Shown here one piece after another: positions 41,079-52,051 of a stretch of 64,000 bases of DNA (the first letter of the stretch is position 1; the number at the start of each line of letters is the position of its first letter). The notes under the pieces were generated by a model. The model was given only the letters and a program-made list of their open reading frames with translations. It made no database searches and was not told where the DNA came from. Made by a program: the position numbers and the translations under genes. The stretch comes from Trichomonas vaginalis G3 (lineage: Eukaryota; Parabasalia; Trichomonadida; Trichomonadidae): assembly GCF_026262505.1 (NCBI RefSeq), contig NC_067205.1:8618001-8682000 (forward strand), given 5' to 3'.

Positions 41079-43797
41079 ATGAGAGTGAAGTACATGATAA
41101 CAATGACAAAAGGAACTAATATCAAACCTAATGAAATCGCTCACGAGGACATAGAGCTTAACAAGTACTTTGTGGAGTATCTTATAAGTGAAGAGTATGT
41201 AAGACCTTACTTCATGTTTGACAGCATGAATGAGGATGTTATTTCATGGTTAAAGAATATAAGCAATGTTTTCGGTAAGTACGTAGTAGATGACAAAGGT
41301 CTTGTTGTATTTTATGAGACAGCAATACGAACACAGGAACTAATGGATATTATGCACTCAACAGCAAAGAAAGGATTTAGTACTATTGGCATGAATGAAC
41401 ATTGCAGGAATGACATATACAACCTATGCTCACGAAAGCCTTACACAAAAGCAATACAAATGATAGAACATAAGTGTCTAAGGTCAGCAAATGAAATCAT
41501 TACTGTCAGTGGTTATGAAAGAACTGTTAGCAAAGATGAGTGGAAACAGCTATTCATATTAAGGAAGGACGTTGCTGAACTAGTTAAACCTGTTGCACAA
41601 ACATTGTTTCAGATAAGACCAGCAATGACTAAGAACCCTTTGACCTTAGTCAATGAGACCATAGAGGTTGAAGATAATGACATGAAAGAACTAGGAATGA
41701 ATGAGAGAAGTTGTGAAGGATGTTTGAGTCAAAACACATGGTTCTTCAGAGCTGTTAAGAAACTTAGTAAAGAACGACAGAAATATTTTATAGAGAAGTA
41801 TTGCAAAGGATGTGTAAATGAATTGCTTGAAATAGAACTTAGAGACACTTTCACACTAAAGGACTTGAGGAGAAATAAGTACATGAGTGAGGACGGTATT
41901 GACATAGCTAGTGTTATAAATGACTTAAGAAGATGTGTTGTTGTTATTGACGGAGCACGTATGACATATCTAGTGAAAGATTATGATGGAATACGAGACA
42001 CAACAACACTTGTGACAGTAGATAGCAAGGAATTCAATAAGCTCATGAAGAGTGTTTATGTAGGACGTATTGAGGAGAAGGATGTGAACGCACTGATGAT
42101 TTATGAAGCGGGTCAGAACAAGAACTATCTTATGAAGTCAGGCATGAGATTCTTTGACGAAAGAGATGACATTTACAGCTATTTCAGAGGATATGAGTAT
42201 GAGGTACTGAATGAAGTAGATGAAAGCGTTATTGAAGGATATTTGAAACATGTTCACGATGTCATATGTAATGAGGATGAAGAGCTTTATGAGTATGTTT
42301 TGAACTGGTTCGCCTACATCGTTCAAAATCCTTGTGGAAAGACTGGAACAGTACTTTTGTTAGTAGGAAAGCAAGGAACTGGTAAGAATGTATTTAGTAA
42401 TGTTCTATGCGAGCTCATTAGCAAGTACGCCAACAATAATATAACGGCAATAGAGAATGTGGTTGGTAGATTCAATGCTGCTATTGAGAACATGAAGCTC
42501 ATCGTATGCAATGAACTAAGCTCATGCGATACGTCTAAGGTCATGAACCACGACGCACTAAAGTCAATAGTAACAGAGACTCAGTTGGACTTAAATCAGA
42601 AGTGTCAGCCAGTAAGAAAGATAGAGAATGTTTGTAATATCATCATGATATCTAACAACTTCAACTCAGTAAAGATTGACAAAGACGACAGAAGATTTGT
42701 TGTCATTGACGTAAGCAGCAGATACAAAGGAAATTACGAATATTTCTCAAATCTCATTGAAAGCTTTAATGAAGAGTTTTATTCAAACTTACTGACGTAC
42801 TTCATGAAGAAAGATTTAAGTGAATTTGATGTAAGGAAGATACCATTCACCAGGGCTAAACAAGAACTCATCGAAATGAACAAAACACCTTACCAAATGT
42901 TTTACGAGGAGTTCTATGAAAAGTTTGTATCCGGATGGAATTGTACAGAGTGCTACAGAAGATATAAAGAATTTGCGAAGGAGAATGAATTCTTTGCATG
43001 TAGTTCAAATGTATTTGGCGGCAAGATGAGAGAATTTGTGAAGAGAAGTAGAAAGCGAGACGGTTCTGCAAGAAGTTATATTTACGAAGCAAGTATGATA
43101 TTAGAAGGTCGTGGAAAGAAAGAAACAGTGAATTATGAGGAAGTGCTTGAAAAATTCATGGAGTACATGGGAAGCAATATAACATACAACAAAGACATAT
43201 ATAGTGAGTTTAAGTACTACTGTGAACAGCATGAGATTGAAGTAATGAGTAAAGGAGACTTTGAAACGCTTATGAAAGACAGTAGGAGGTCGTTCATGAG
43301 AACATGATGAAATAGTTCATGAGAACAGTAAGGAGGTCGTTCATGAGAACAATGATGAAATAGTTCATGAGAACAGTGAGGAGGTCATACATGAGAACAG
43401 TGATGAAATAGTTCATGAGAACAGTGAGGAGGTCATACATGAGAACAGTGATGAAATAGTTCATGAGAACAGTGAGGAGGTCATACATGAATGCAATGAT
43501 GAAATAGTTCATGAGAACAGTGAGGAGGTCATACATGAATGCAATGATGAAATAGTTCATGATGTCGTTCGTGAAGAAGCCATTGCAACAAAGAATGAGA
43601 TAAAGGATTTCATAGAACTTAACAAGGAGGAGTTTAAAGAAGGCTATGAAGTGAAAAGATGTGAAGAAGATTTCTTGGCGTATTTGAAGAAAAAGAGACT
43701 AAAGCCAATGGCTCAAAATAAGTTTCAATCGATGTTTGAAAAGAAACGTTTGAGCTATGGTGGTGTAAGAAGCACATATTACTTTGTTAAGAAGTGA
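41079..43797 (+). pseudogene. D5-like SF3 helicase, right arm, frameshifted
   Basis: Inverted copy of 3186-5906, starting at ATG 41079 after ATTTTTACGC (the left copy has a changed CTTTTACGC). All SF3 motifs are present: GKQGTGKN (~429), CNELS, IIMISNN and DDRRF. A base change in the first EEVIHENS repeat (~43285) puts the frame out, so it stops at 43307. The remaining repeats and the C-terminal domain continue in another frame to the TGA at 43795-43797. The product as written is ~743 residues with the helicase core intact, so it may still be an active truncated enzyme. Confidence 0.8.
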
Positions 43798-44503
43798 GGA
43801 CATTTATTTTTGTCGTTAGTGTTGGAGTTTGTGTTTGTTGTTAGTGTTTGTCATTTGTGCTGAGTTTGTGTTTGTTGTTAGTGTTGGAGTTTGTGTTTGT
43901 TGTTAGTGTTTGTCATTTGTGCTGAAGTTAGTACTTGATGTTAGTGTTGGAGTTTGTGTTTGTTGTTAGTGAGAGAATAAATTAAATCATGAACTTTGCC
44001 ATGGTCTCTGTCCCTAGTAGTTTTCATTAAGTTCTGGAAATAATGAAAGTCATAAACTTTGCCATGGTCTCTGTCCCTAGTAGTTTTCATTATCTCACAG
44101 AGTTAATGAAAGTCATACTTTCTATCAGATGAAGCATGCAGATGAACATAACGAAAGTTAGTGAGTTTGCCACGAGTTATGAATAAAATATTGGCATATT
44201 AGATGAGATAGTTGATGAAACAGATGAAGATAAATTAAATCTTGGACTTTGCCACACTCTGTCCCTAGTTCCTCAAAATCCTTGACAACGTTGCTTAGAA
44301 ATTTTGGTTCAAAACCTCATCTGATTTTAATCTGTTATGCTACCTGTTAAGTTTCGCGAGATTATAAATGTCATGGAGTTATATAAAAAGGAGGGACAGC
44401 TAGGGACACTGGAAGTACTTGTAAGGCTATCTGTTAAGATTGCATGAAATACTAAAAAGTCATGAAATCCATTATCGCTGTGCTAGCTTCACCTTAGAGT
44501 AAA
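43798..44503. repeat. gene-free spacer with short repeats, right arm
   Basis: Inverted counterpart of 2479-3185. It holds tandem GTTAGTGTTGGAGTTTGTGT-type units, then CTTTGCCATGGTCTCTGTCC units, then AT-rich sequence before the 80-aa gene. No gene seen. Confidence 0.6.
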
Positions 44504-44746
44504 ATGACGACTAAAGTCACTGAAGCAATGAAACAAAAGTTTTTGGTAGAATACATTAAATCAGGAATTATTCCAGAAGGTTTTTACATTCATACTATGA
44601 AGGATGGTAGAGTTCAGTTTAGAAAGATAAAGCAACCATTAGATAAAGAAGGAATTTTGAGAAAGATTAAACTTCATGAGGACAACATTGCTGAACTTAA
44701 GAAGAAGTTAGAAGAGTTGGAGAAAGCAGACGACAGTGAGGAATAA
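44504..44746 (+). CDS. 80-aa K/E-rich protein, right arm copy
   Basis: Identical in product to 2236-2478: a small IPEGFYIHTMKDGRVQFRK domain plus a coiled coil ending KADDSEE. The leader before ATG 44504 is AGTAAAATG after a long non-coding spacer. Confidence 0.75.
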   Translation: MTTKVTEAMKQKFLVEYIKSGIIPEGFYIHTMKDGRVQFRKIKQPLDKEGILRKIKLHEDNIAELKKKLEELEKADDSEE

Positions 44747-44762
44747 AGCAATGAATTCAACA

Positions 44763-44821
44763 GGGTAGAAATGAGGTTAGAAATCGGGTTAGAAATCGGG
44801 TTAGATCTCACCACTTCACCT
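44763..44821. terminator. AGATCT palindrome module, diverged copy, right arm
   Basis: Inverted counterpart of 2161-2225: GGTTAGAAATCGGG repeats leading into GGTTAGATCTCACCACTTCAC. Confidence 0.4.
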
Positions 44822-44945
44822 AAATTTATTTTTGTGCTATGTTTTCATACGTGTGAGGGTGGTGATATCATTTATTTTTTATTTTATTTTTTAAAATTAT
44901 TTTTATTTTATTTGGATGTAATGACAGAACAAAAATAAAGCATAT

Positions 44946-45380
44946 CTACTCAACAGGAATGAGACCCTTACTGACTATGTATTCGTTTAATGCTTGATGA
45001 AAACAATGGTACATATTATCGTATGGGTATACACAGCGTCTGTTTCCATCGTCGTCGTATATGTAGAGCTCAAATCCAGTCCAACCTTCTTTTGTACAAT
45101 ATGTAGCTTTATTTAAGTATGCATTTATGTAGATAAGGCAATTTTCTTCATCGCTCCAGAAATAATTTTTGTTCTTTGTTGAAATAGTTTTCGTTCCTCT
45201 GCGACCATAAGGAATGTATGCAATGAACTTTGCGTCATATGGGATTGTAATATATTCGGGGTTTCTTTCATCGTCAATGGGTCTATCTTTGTTAAAATGC
45301 ATGTTTCTCAGTTTTACTTGAGTTTTGAATAGTTCACGGAAACGTTCTGGGAAAGAGTCATAGTAAATGTAGTCGGACAT
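44946..45380 (-). CDS. 144-aa TIR-proximal protein, right arm only
   Basis: This gene replaces the 94-aa gene of the left arm. The arms match up to the first codons of that gene (ATGACAGAACAAAA at ~44922), then diverge. It is read toward the element interior from ATG 45380, after a TTATTTTTATTTTTTTTAA tract. The protein is rich in Tyr and aromatic residues, with FELYIYDDDGNRRCVYPYD near the C-terminus, faintly like the VY...YD(D/T)-x-GK segment of the end proteins. I do not recognise it. It suggests exchangeable gene slots at the element ends. Confidence 0.6.
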   Translation of the reverse strand: MSDYIYYDSFPERFRELFKTQVKLRNMHFNKDRPIDDERNPEYITIPYDAKFIAYIPYGRRGTKTISTKNKNYFWSDEENCLIYINAYLNKATYCTKEGWTGFELYIYDDDGNRRCVYPYDNMYHCFHQALNEYIVSKGLIPVE

Positions 45381-45469
45381 GTCTTTGTAATGAAATAAAA
45401 AAATTAAAAAAAATAAAAATAAGGTTATTTTTATTTAGTGAGGACGGTAGTGAATTCATTAGTGAAGTC

Positions 45470-45648
45470 ATTAGTGAAGTCATTAGTGAAGTCGTTTATA
45501 TGTCAGATGGTTTTGTAAATATTTAAGGTTAAGTTGGTGTTATGGTTGTGTTGTAAAATATACGTTACCGGTTTCGTAAAGTGTCAAAACCGCTAAGTGG
45601 TGTACGGAGGCGCGCAGTGCCACAGTACACGACTTAGGGATACTAACT
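45470..45648 (-). repeat. right TIR of the palindromic element
   Basis: Inverted, diverged counterpart of 1584-1776, ending CTAACT at 45648. It carries TACGGAGGCGCGCAGTGCC, closer here to the inner Maverick TIR than the left end is. Confidence 0.8.
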
Positions 45649-45653
45649 AAATT
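45649..45653. repeat. target site duplication AAATT, right copy
   Basis: Matches 1579-1583 directly beyond the element end. Confidence 0.75.
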
Positions 45654-46979
45654 ATATCTATATTAGATTTGAAATGATAATTTTTAACATAATTTATATT
45701 TAATGTAACTGCCAATGGATTATTGCATGTTAAGAAACATCCAATTAATATGAAAAATATAAAAACTAATTAAAAAAAATAAAGATTTTTATGTCATTTT
45801 TTAAAATTTAATTATTTCAGAGGGATTATACCTGGTTTGAAAACACATAAAATAAGCGAAATAATATTAAAATTACAATTATCTAATATTTACCAAAGAA
45901 CGCTGAACTTCTGCAAAAAAATATGAGTAATTTTAAACTTTTTAAACAATTACAAAGACCAAATAGGATTTCATATGGTTATATACAGCTTCTTCCAAAA
46001 GAATAAAGATTTAAAAGAAAGTTTTAAAGTAAGATTTCACAAATATTTACTTGCTGGAGAGAATCAGAGTATAGATGTATCACATTATTCAATTAATAAC
46101 CATATATGAGAAATAAAAGAGGATTAATTACTTTTTAAGTAATTAAATCTCGAAATATATTTAAATAAACTCCCAATTCATAAATTGCAGTCCCTCATAC
46201 ATTCTCTCACAAAATTATGCAATGTCACTCCATATCCAGCTTATATTTCCAACAACATCAGTTAAATGTTTTCGAATTTTAAATTTTTCGAATTTTAAAC
46301 ATTTTATTTGCTCTATTTTGATTAGAATAAGTTTGTGGCACATAAAATATATTAGACATCACTCATTCTTCATAAAATTTAAAAATTCAAATAACAAGTA
46401 AGATTCCAAGCTCAATGATGGATATTCTATAATTAAACTATCTGCATATTATATTTCCCTCAGCTAGTGTATGACAATTTATAATTTATTTTAAGTATTG
46501 AATTTTAATTTAAGTTTTTTCAGTTTGTATATTAATATTATAACTAGCGACTCAAATTAAAATTCAGGGCTGGTTGTATGCTTATCGATTCATGATATTT
46601 GTTGATACTTATATTTAAAAATGTATTTGTAAAGCATTTAAGTATGATTGCAATAAACTGGTCTTTTAAAGATTTATTTTTGACTCGGAATTATTGGGTA
46701 CTTGTAGAAAATTTATTATATCAAATTTTGATTATTCAACAAAATACCACAAAAGTCAAAATTCAGTAAAAGAAAACATTGCTATTAATGAGTACATCTT
46801 CCGACCAACTATTTGTTTTAAATTCTGAATGTCGAAATTTCGATATTTGAAATAAATCTGTTTTAAACATGATGGATCTGTTCCTTTATGTGTATACATG
46901 AATGTGATATATGAAGGCATAGGTCGAAGTTTAAGATAAATTGCAATCTTCATCCATCAGCAAAACTGTACGTTAATTC
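45654..46979. other. right body of outermost element, no gene seen
   Basis: 1.3 kb of very AT-rich sequence. One short leftward frame (46756-46953) has no supporting feature. It continues the sequence broken off at 1583. Confidence 0.6.
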
Positions 46980-47100
46980 CCCGTGTTGCCCAAGGTATTC
47001 AATTCTATCCCCGTGTTGCCCAAAAGTACTCAATATTTGAGAGGAATTGAATAGTTTACACCCGTGTTGCCCCCGTGTTGCTGCAAAAAAATAAAACCCG
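46980..47100 (-). repeat. right TIR of outermost element
   Basis: Inverted copy of 622-741, with CCCGTGTTGCCC words, ending AAAACCCG. Confidence 0.8.
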
Positions 47101-47106
47101 TTTCTA
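47101..47106. repeat. target site duplication TTTCTA, right copy
   Basis: Matches 616-621 directly beyond the right TIR. Confidence 0.75.
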
Positions 47107-47324
47107 CCGATAAGTTATCATTACTTATTATATGTCTAACTCATAGAAATCCACATACATTTTGCATTGTGACATGATCGTTTATTACAAACATGATTTT
47201 GAATCATATGTAAAAATCCAATCAGAAATTCACTATTAAAAGAGAATACGAATTGCTCAAATAAGAAATATTAAGTAAAATAATATAAAACATATATTTA
47301 AAAACAAAATTTTCGATAAAAAGA

Positions 47325-48970
47325 TCAAATATTGTTATTAACAACTTGTCCAAGCGCAAAAATCACTTTAATACGCTTGTACTTAAGACGGTTATCTATT
47401 TTGTCCTGATCCATGACACAGTCTGGGTTTGGCGTCTTAATAGGTGTCACGTTAGGTGTAATTGCAGCTGTTTCAAATGGAGTTTCCTTTGCTGTATATG
47501 CAGCTGTTCCATATGGAGTTAATTCAGCTGTTGTAAATGGTGTTGAATGTGGTGTCTCAAAAGCAGTTGAGAATGGTGTCAAATAAGGTGTTTCACCTGC
47601 AGTTTGAAAAACTGTGATAAACGGAGTAATTGCAGCTGTAGTGAATGGAGTAGTCACAGCTGTAGTGAATGGTGTCATTTCAGCAGTTGAGAAGGCAATT
47701 CCAAATGGTGTTTCCTCTGCTGTTAAGAAAGGTGTCTCATGCTCTGTTGTGAATGGAGTTTCAGGTGTTGATAATGGTGTCTGAAAAACTGTTACAAATG
47801 TGTTTCACCAGCTGTCTGGAAGACAGTTATGTAAGGAGTCGTTTCTGCTGTTGAGAAAACAGTTGTGAATGGTGTTGTTTCTGCTGTTGAAAAGACAGTA
47901 GAAAATGGTGTCGTTTCGGCTGTTGTGAATGGTGCCAAATAAGGTGTTGTCTCAGCAGTTGTGAATGGTGTCAAGTATGGAGTTGTTTCAGCTGTTATAT
48001 ATGGAGTCTCAAAAGCTGTCCTTTCAGGTGCTGATGGTTTGTATGTATCGAACTTGAGTTTGAGAGGCTCCTGATAACAAATAAAGTCATTGCTGTGTAC
48101 AGGATCACCAATTGAACTTTCTATGGAAAATTCAACTTCTGGGACACCTGATCCTTGCTTTGGGCTTTCATCAGTAAATGTAACGTAATTCTCATTACTA
48201 GTAGTGTAATTAGTAAACCAACAATTAACAATTTTAATAGATGATTCAGATAAGAAATTAATATCTAAGTAATTGTCTATAAATCCCCATTTATCAAATC
48301 TAACTTCTGTAGAACTTTTAATTTCAACGCCAATATGATTGAATAAAAAAGAGGAAATCAAATGGATTTTTGTTCTGTAAGTTCTCGAAGTATAATGCAA
48401 CTGACGATTCTGTTGTGGAATTAATAAAGTACACTTGCTGGAAAAAAATTGATTCTAAGCTTATTATGTTCATCATCTTTATCAAAAGTCGATTATATGA
48501 ACAATTGACAATATTAATTTCTGCTTTTATATGTTAAATCCAAAAGCTCCGTCATTAACACCTGAAATTGCAGTTTTGGAAATCTTGACACGATCAGTTG
48601 GGTCACTTTCAATATGAAGTACACATCCATTATCCTTTTTAGTAGAGTAGCAATTTTTAAAACAGAATCCTTCGAGCGCAAAGCGATCTATCGTACCTTC
48701 CTGGGGATTAACATTTCCGACGTAAATTAAGCCTTGAACTCCGGAAATGCAATTGTACATTGAGCAATCAGTAAGTGTTACTTTGAATTTATTTGCATAA
48801 AGAACTGAATCAGCTTGATTATTAATATTATAAAATGTAGATTTTATAAATGTAAACTGTTTGTCATCGGCTGTATATTTAAGACCAGATTCTGACAACC
48901 TTGCAGCATCAATAATATGTTGTTCTTCTTTCCATTCTTCAAGAGAAACAGCAATGAACGCCCGAATCAT
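47325..48970 (-). pseudogene. surface Pmp-like protein with Thr-Pro repeats, broken
   Basis: Read leftward in three frames: 48970-48527, 48400-47792 and 47678-47325. The first two parts look like beta-helix repeats of trichomonad polymorphic-membrane-type proteins (CFKNCYSTKKDNGCVLHIES; KIVNCWFTNYTT). The last ~230 residues are a run of ~11-residue TPFxTAxET units. Frame breaks lie around 48430-48530 and at ~47803. The tail (KRIKVIFALGQVV) is too short for the usual membrane anchor. The family sits on the cell surface in trichomonads; this copy appears dead. Family assignment is moderate. Confidence 0.55.
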
Positions 48971-49696
48971 TTAAATGTATCTACCGCAAATTAAATTACA
49001 TAGAAAAAAAATATTGAATAGTTCTACCGGAATATATTATGAAGACTTAATCGAATAGATTATATTTAATTCAAGTTTTCAAATATGAAACACAATTATT
49101 CATTATTGAAATATTTCAATGAGAATGTTTAAGTTGACGATTCATGTTTATTCTTCAATTTATGTTTTCATTTCAAAAGAATTTTTTTGAATATTTTTGA
49201 ATTAAAAGACTTTTGTCGGAAAATGAAATTCGCTCTATGAAATGTAAAGAAATACGTGATTTTGAACATTTTAAGTGAGGATTATTGTTATCGTCTTTCT
49301 CTTGAATCGATTTTTTGACAAAAATTATTTCACAAATAGAATATAAATATGATGTAGATCTATGATTTATGATTAGGTATGGGCCTTGCCATATAAATTT
49401 TGTGGATTAACGATAGCCTTTATTTGGCCGCATTGTGGACCCTTAATTTTTTCTCAATTCAATTTTGAGAAGAAACTTTGTAAAACTCCAAAATACAACC
49501 GAATGAAGCTGAACAAAAATAGCATTTAGAAATTTATTGAAGCAACTCATAGAATTTGTAAAAAAAATTGACGAAACTCAAAGAGAATAAATGTATAAAA
49601 TAATCCAATGTTTCTAATTTGGTTAATTGCAAAAATGCAAATATATTTGTTGTAAGAATGGTGTCGAATTTTATTTTCTTTCAAAATTTTGTGTAA
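48971..49696. other. AT-rich intergenic, no gene seen
   Basis: 726 bases with no supported gene, RNA or repeat. It probably contains the upstream regions of the flanking genes. Confidence 0.5.
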
Positions 49697-50883
49697 ATGC
49701 TTTATGAGAGCTGTGTTCTCTTAAAATACTCACAGCAAGAAGGATCACAAGTTCTCGAATGTCACCCAATAGAGAAATCATTCATCCAGCATAAAAAACC
49801 TTTCCTTTCATGCGCTTTTCCAGAAACACAGTATTATGACTCAATTTATTCATTTTCGATTAGATCTTACTTATGTTTTACATGGACTTTCATAAATTGT
49901 AACATATTATACTCAATAGTAATCATTTCTCATCATAATTTTGCATCATTATTTCTAAATTTTCTTAAAAACGCAAAGCGACAATTAGAATTGGATACAC
50001 CATACGAACGATATCATCATGTTATTGATGAAATCAGTCGTTGGGAATTAAATTATCGGACCAATATTCTTACGTTCTTTAGTTTTGGAACAAAAGGCAC
50101 TAGATTGCTCAACGAAAGTGATGCCTATTACTTACAATTTGATCCATCTATATATTTCGGTTCTCTTTCAAAAATGAAACAAATTTGGATTTCATTACTA
50201 ACAAATAGAGGTGTTTTGATAATTGGAAATAGTGCAGAGAATGTTTCATCAGCTGTTTTTGCTGCAATGTCTATCATTGCACCCTTAAAATACACAGAAA
50301 AATATATAATTTACACAAAATTAGGAGACAATCGATTTTCGGATATGATCATTGGATCATTAGAATATAAACTTGTAGGTACAACCAATTATTTGGCTAA
50401 AGATAGATGCAAACAATATGAAACGATTGTTGAATTGCCTTCAATTCTTTACGCTCCTCGACCAAAGCTTAGAAATGCTGTTAATAGAATGACATCATAT
50501 TTATTAAAGAATTTTGAGGCTAGATTAGATAGGAAATTAAAATATGACCCTTTTTCGATTTTCTCGAAAAAGATCTCGATGAAACTGATATAAATAAGAT
50601 TTCTGAAGGCACAAAAATGATGCCAAAAGAAATAAAAGACTTCCAAAAGACAGTTATCTTTAAAAACTGGAGAAAAAGTGTTAGAACAAGATCTGAATTT
50701 AGAGAATGCTTCTTATCAAATGGATATGATATAGATTTTCAGAAAATGAATGATGATGAGATAATTCAAATAAGAAAAGTGCTTTCTGAGCTTATTAAAT
50801 CGTATTCTTATGATATTCATATGAAATCTGTTATATCTAGGCAAATTAACTTGCTCAAGCAGATATATAATCATACTGAATAG
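49697..50883 (+). pseudogene. DENN-domain-like protein, one frameshift
   Basis: ATG 49697 to 50593 gives ~298 residues: an N-terminal uDENN-like half (FLSCAFPETQYYDSIYSFS), then a central DENN-like half (GVLIIGNSAENVSSAVFAAM, PLKYTEKYIIYTKLGDNRF, YKLVGTTN). In a T5 run near 50550 a one-base shift puts the frame out; without it the protein runs on naturally to 50883 with a helical end. DENN proteins are Rab exchange factors in membrane traffic. It could be a true pseudogene or a sequencing error in the homopolymer. The family call is moderate. Confidence 0.5.
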
Positions 50884-51502
50884 ATATATTGATAGAATTT
50901 TGTTTGTTGTTTTGTTTTGTTTATAAAAGATAAATATTATCTTATAATTTGAGTCTTTCGGATATTAAACTTAATTACCTATGCTTTTAGATGTAAATCA
51001 CATAATATAATGCTCTTATATGAATCATATTGTGTTAAATTTAACATCACAAATTTTAGCATCATTCTGATAATATTCTCTATTACAACAATGATATATT
51101 TCCATAAATAATCGTAAACTAATCATATAATCGATTCAATATTCATGAATTAAAAATAGTGAATTTATTAAAGTACAAAATAGCAAGCGCAAATGAAAAG
51201 AATGGACTTACACATGAAAATAAATATATTCACTATTATTTAATAATTGGATAAGAGTTGATAAAAAATCAAGAAGAAATCAATGATCTAGAAACCAAAA
51301 ATATAACAGCAATGTGTTGCAATCATAGCTTATCTCTAAATGATGAAAATAATTGCGGATGGTTCGAAAACTCTCACAATTTTTCAATAAACCATTCAAA
51401 TTGACAACATGGATACGTAATGTTATTTATGATTCTAATAATCAAATTGATAAATGGAGATGATCTAACAATCAAAATTGAATACCTAACCATTTTTGAT
51501 TG
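50884..51502. other. AT-rich intergenic, no gene seen
   Basis: About 620 bases with no supported feature. Confidence 0.5.
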
Positions 51503-52051
51503 ATGAGCCAACTCGAATTGATCACCTCAGCAAATCAGGCTTTCTTAGAAGCAAATCCCGAGTTAACAAAACTTAATAAAGCACCACAGCGTCATATTGC
51601 TATTGTTACATGCATGGATACTCGCTTGGTTAATTTTGCCGAAGATGCGATTGGCGTAAAGAGAGGTGAGGCAACAGTTATTAAGGCCGCAGGTAATGGA
51701 ATATGGACTACTGGACTTAGCGATATTGTAGTTTCGCTCTTAGTATCAATTTATGAACTTGGAGTTCAAGAAATTTTTATTATGGGCCATGAATGCTGCG
51801 GAATGACCCATGCATCTACAGATTCTCTAGGTGCACAAATGCTTAAGTCAGGAATTAAACCCGAGGACATTGAAAAGTTTAAATCAGATCTATCCAAATG
51901 GGTTGATGATTTCAAAGATCCTATTGATAACATTAAAAATTCTGTTAGATGTGTACGCGAAAACCCATTGATTCCAAAGAATATTCCAATCCATGGATTA
52001 CTTATCCATCCAGATACTGGAAAAGTTACAACTATTATTAATGGTTATTGA
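51503..52051 (+). CDS. beta-class carbonic anhydrase
   Basis: 182 residues from ATG 51503. Interconverts CO2 and bicarbonate with a zinc ion in the cytosol. The CxDxR motif (C37, D39, R41 in IVTCMDTRL) and the HxxC motif (H96 and C99 in MGHECCGM) give the three zinc ligands and the Asp-Arg dyad. GNGIWTTG and IHGLLIHPDTG fit the family. The length is that of compact beta enzymes. No signal peptide is seen. It is a stand-alone host gene and appears intact. Confidence 0.95.
   Translation: MSQLELITSANQAFLEANPELTKLNKAPQRHIAIVTCMDTRLVNFAEDAIGVKRGEATVIKAAGNGIWTTGLSDIVVSLLVSIYELGVQEIFIMGHECCGMTHASTDSLGAQMLKSGIKPEDIEKFKSDLSKWVDDFKDPIDNIKNSVRCVRENPLIPKNIPIHGLLIHPDTGKVTTIINGY

Larger units (their letters stand above)
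1584..45648. mobile_element. 44 kb palindromic Maverick-ended element carrying SF3 helicase and HNH genes
   Basis: Both ends begin AGTTAGTAT, share GGCACTGCG and a TTTACAAAACCG-type stretch, and are flanked by a 5-bp AAATT duplication. Polinton/Maverick ends typically start AG and make 5-6 bp duplications. Left arm = 1584-6660 plus 28562-35981; right arm = 36129-45648 in reverse; centre = 35982-36128. Each arm carries, from the end inward, a small terminal gene, an 80-residue gene, an SF3 helicase, an HNH gene and a repeat-word array. None of the core Maverick genes belongs to it; those seen inside its span lie in the inserted Maverick. Without that insert it is ~22.2 kb. Confidence 0.85.
622..47100. 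mobile_element. outermost nested element (~2.4 kb without its insert)
   Basis: The ends at 622-741 and 46980-47100 are inverted copies, ~120 bp, starting CGGGTTTTATTTTTTTGCAG. They carry tandem GGGCAACACGGG words and are flanked by the 6-bp duplication TTTCTA. Its own sequence is 622-1583 plus 45654-47100; the middle is the 44 kb element inserted with its own duplication. No convincing open frame is present, so it is a non-autonomous DNA transposon or miniature element of a family I cannot name. The 6-bp duplication rules out simple mariner (TA) or TTAA classes. Confidence 0.7.

Noticed and set aside
47325-48000. Thr-Pro repeat region as a separate adhesin gene
   Set aside because: It continues in frame from the beta-helix part apart from single shifts, so it is the C-terminus of one broken surface-protein gene.
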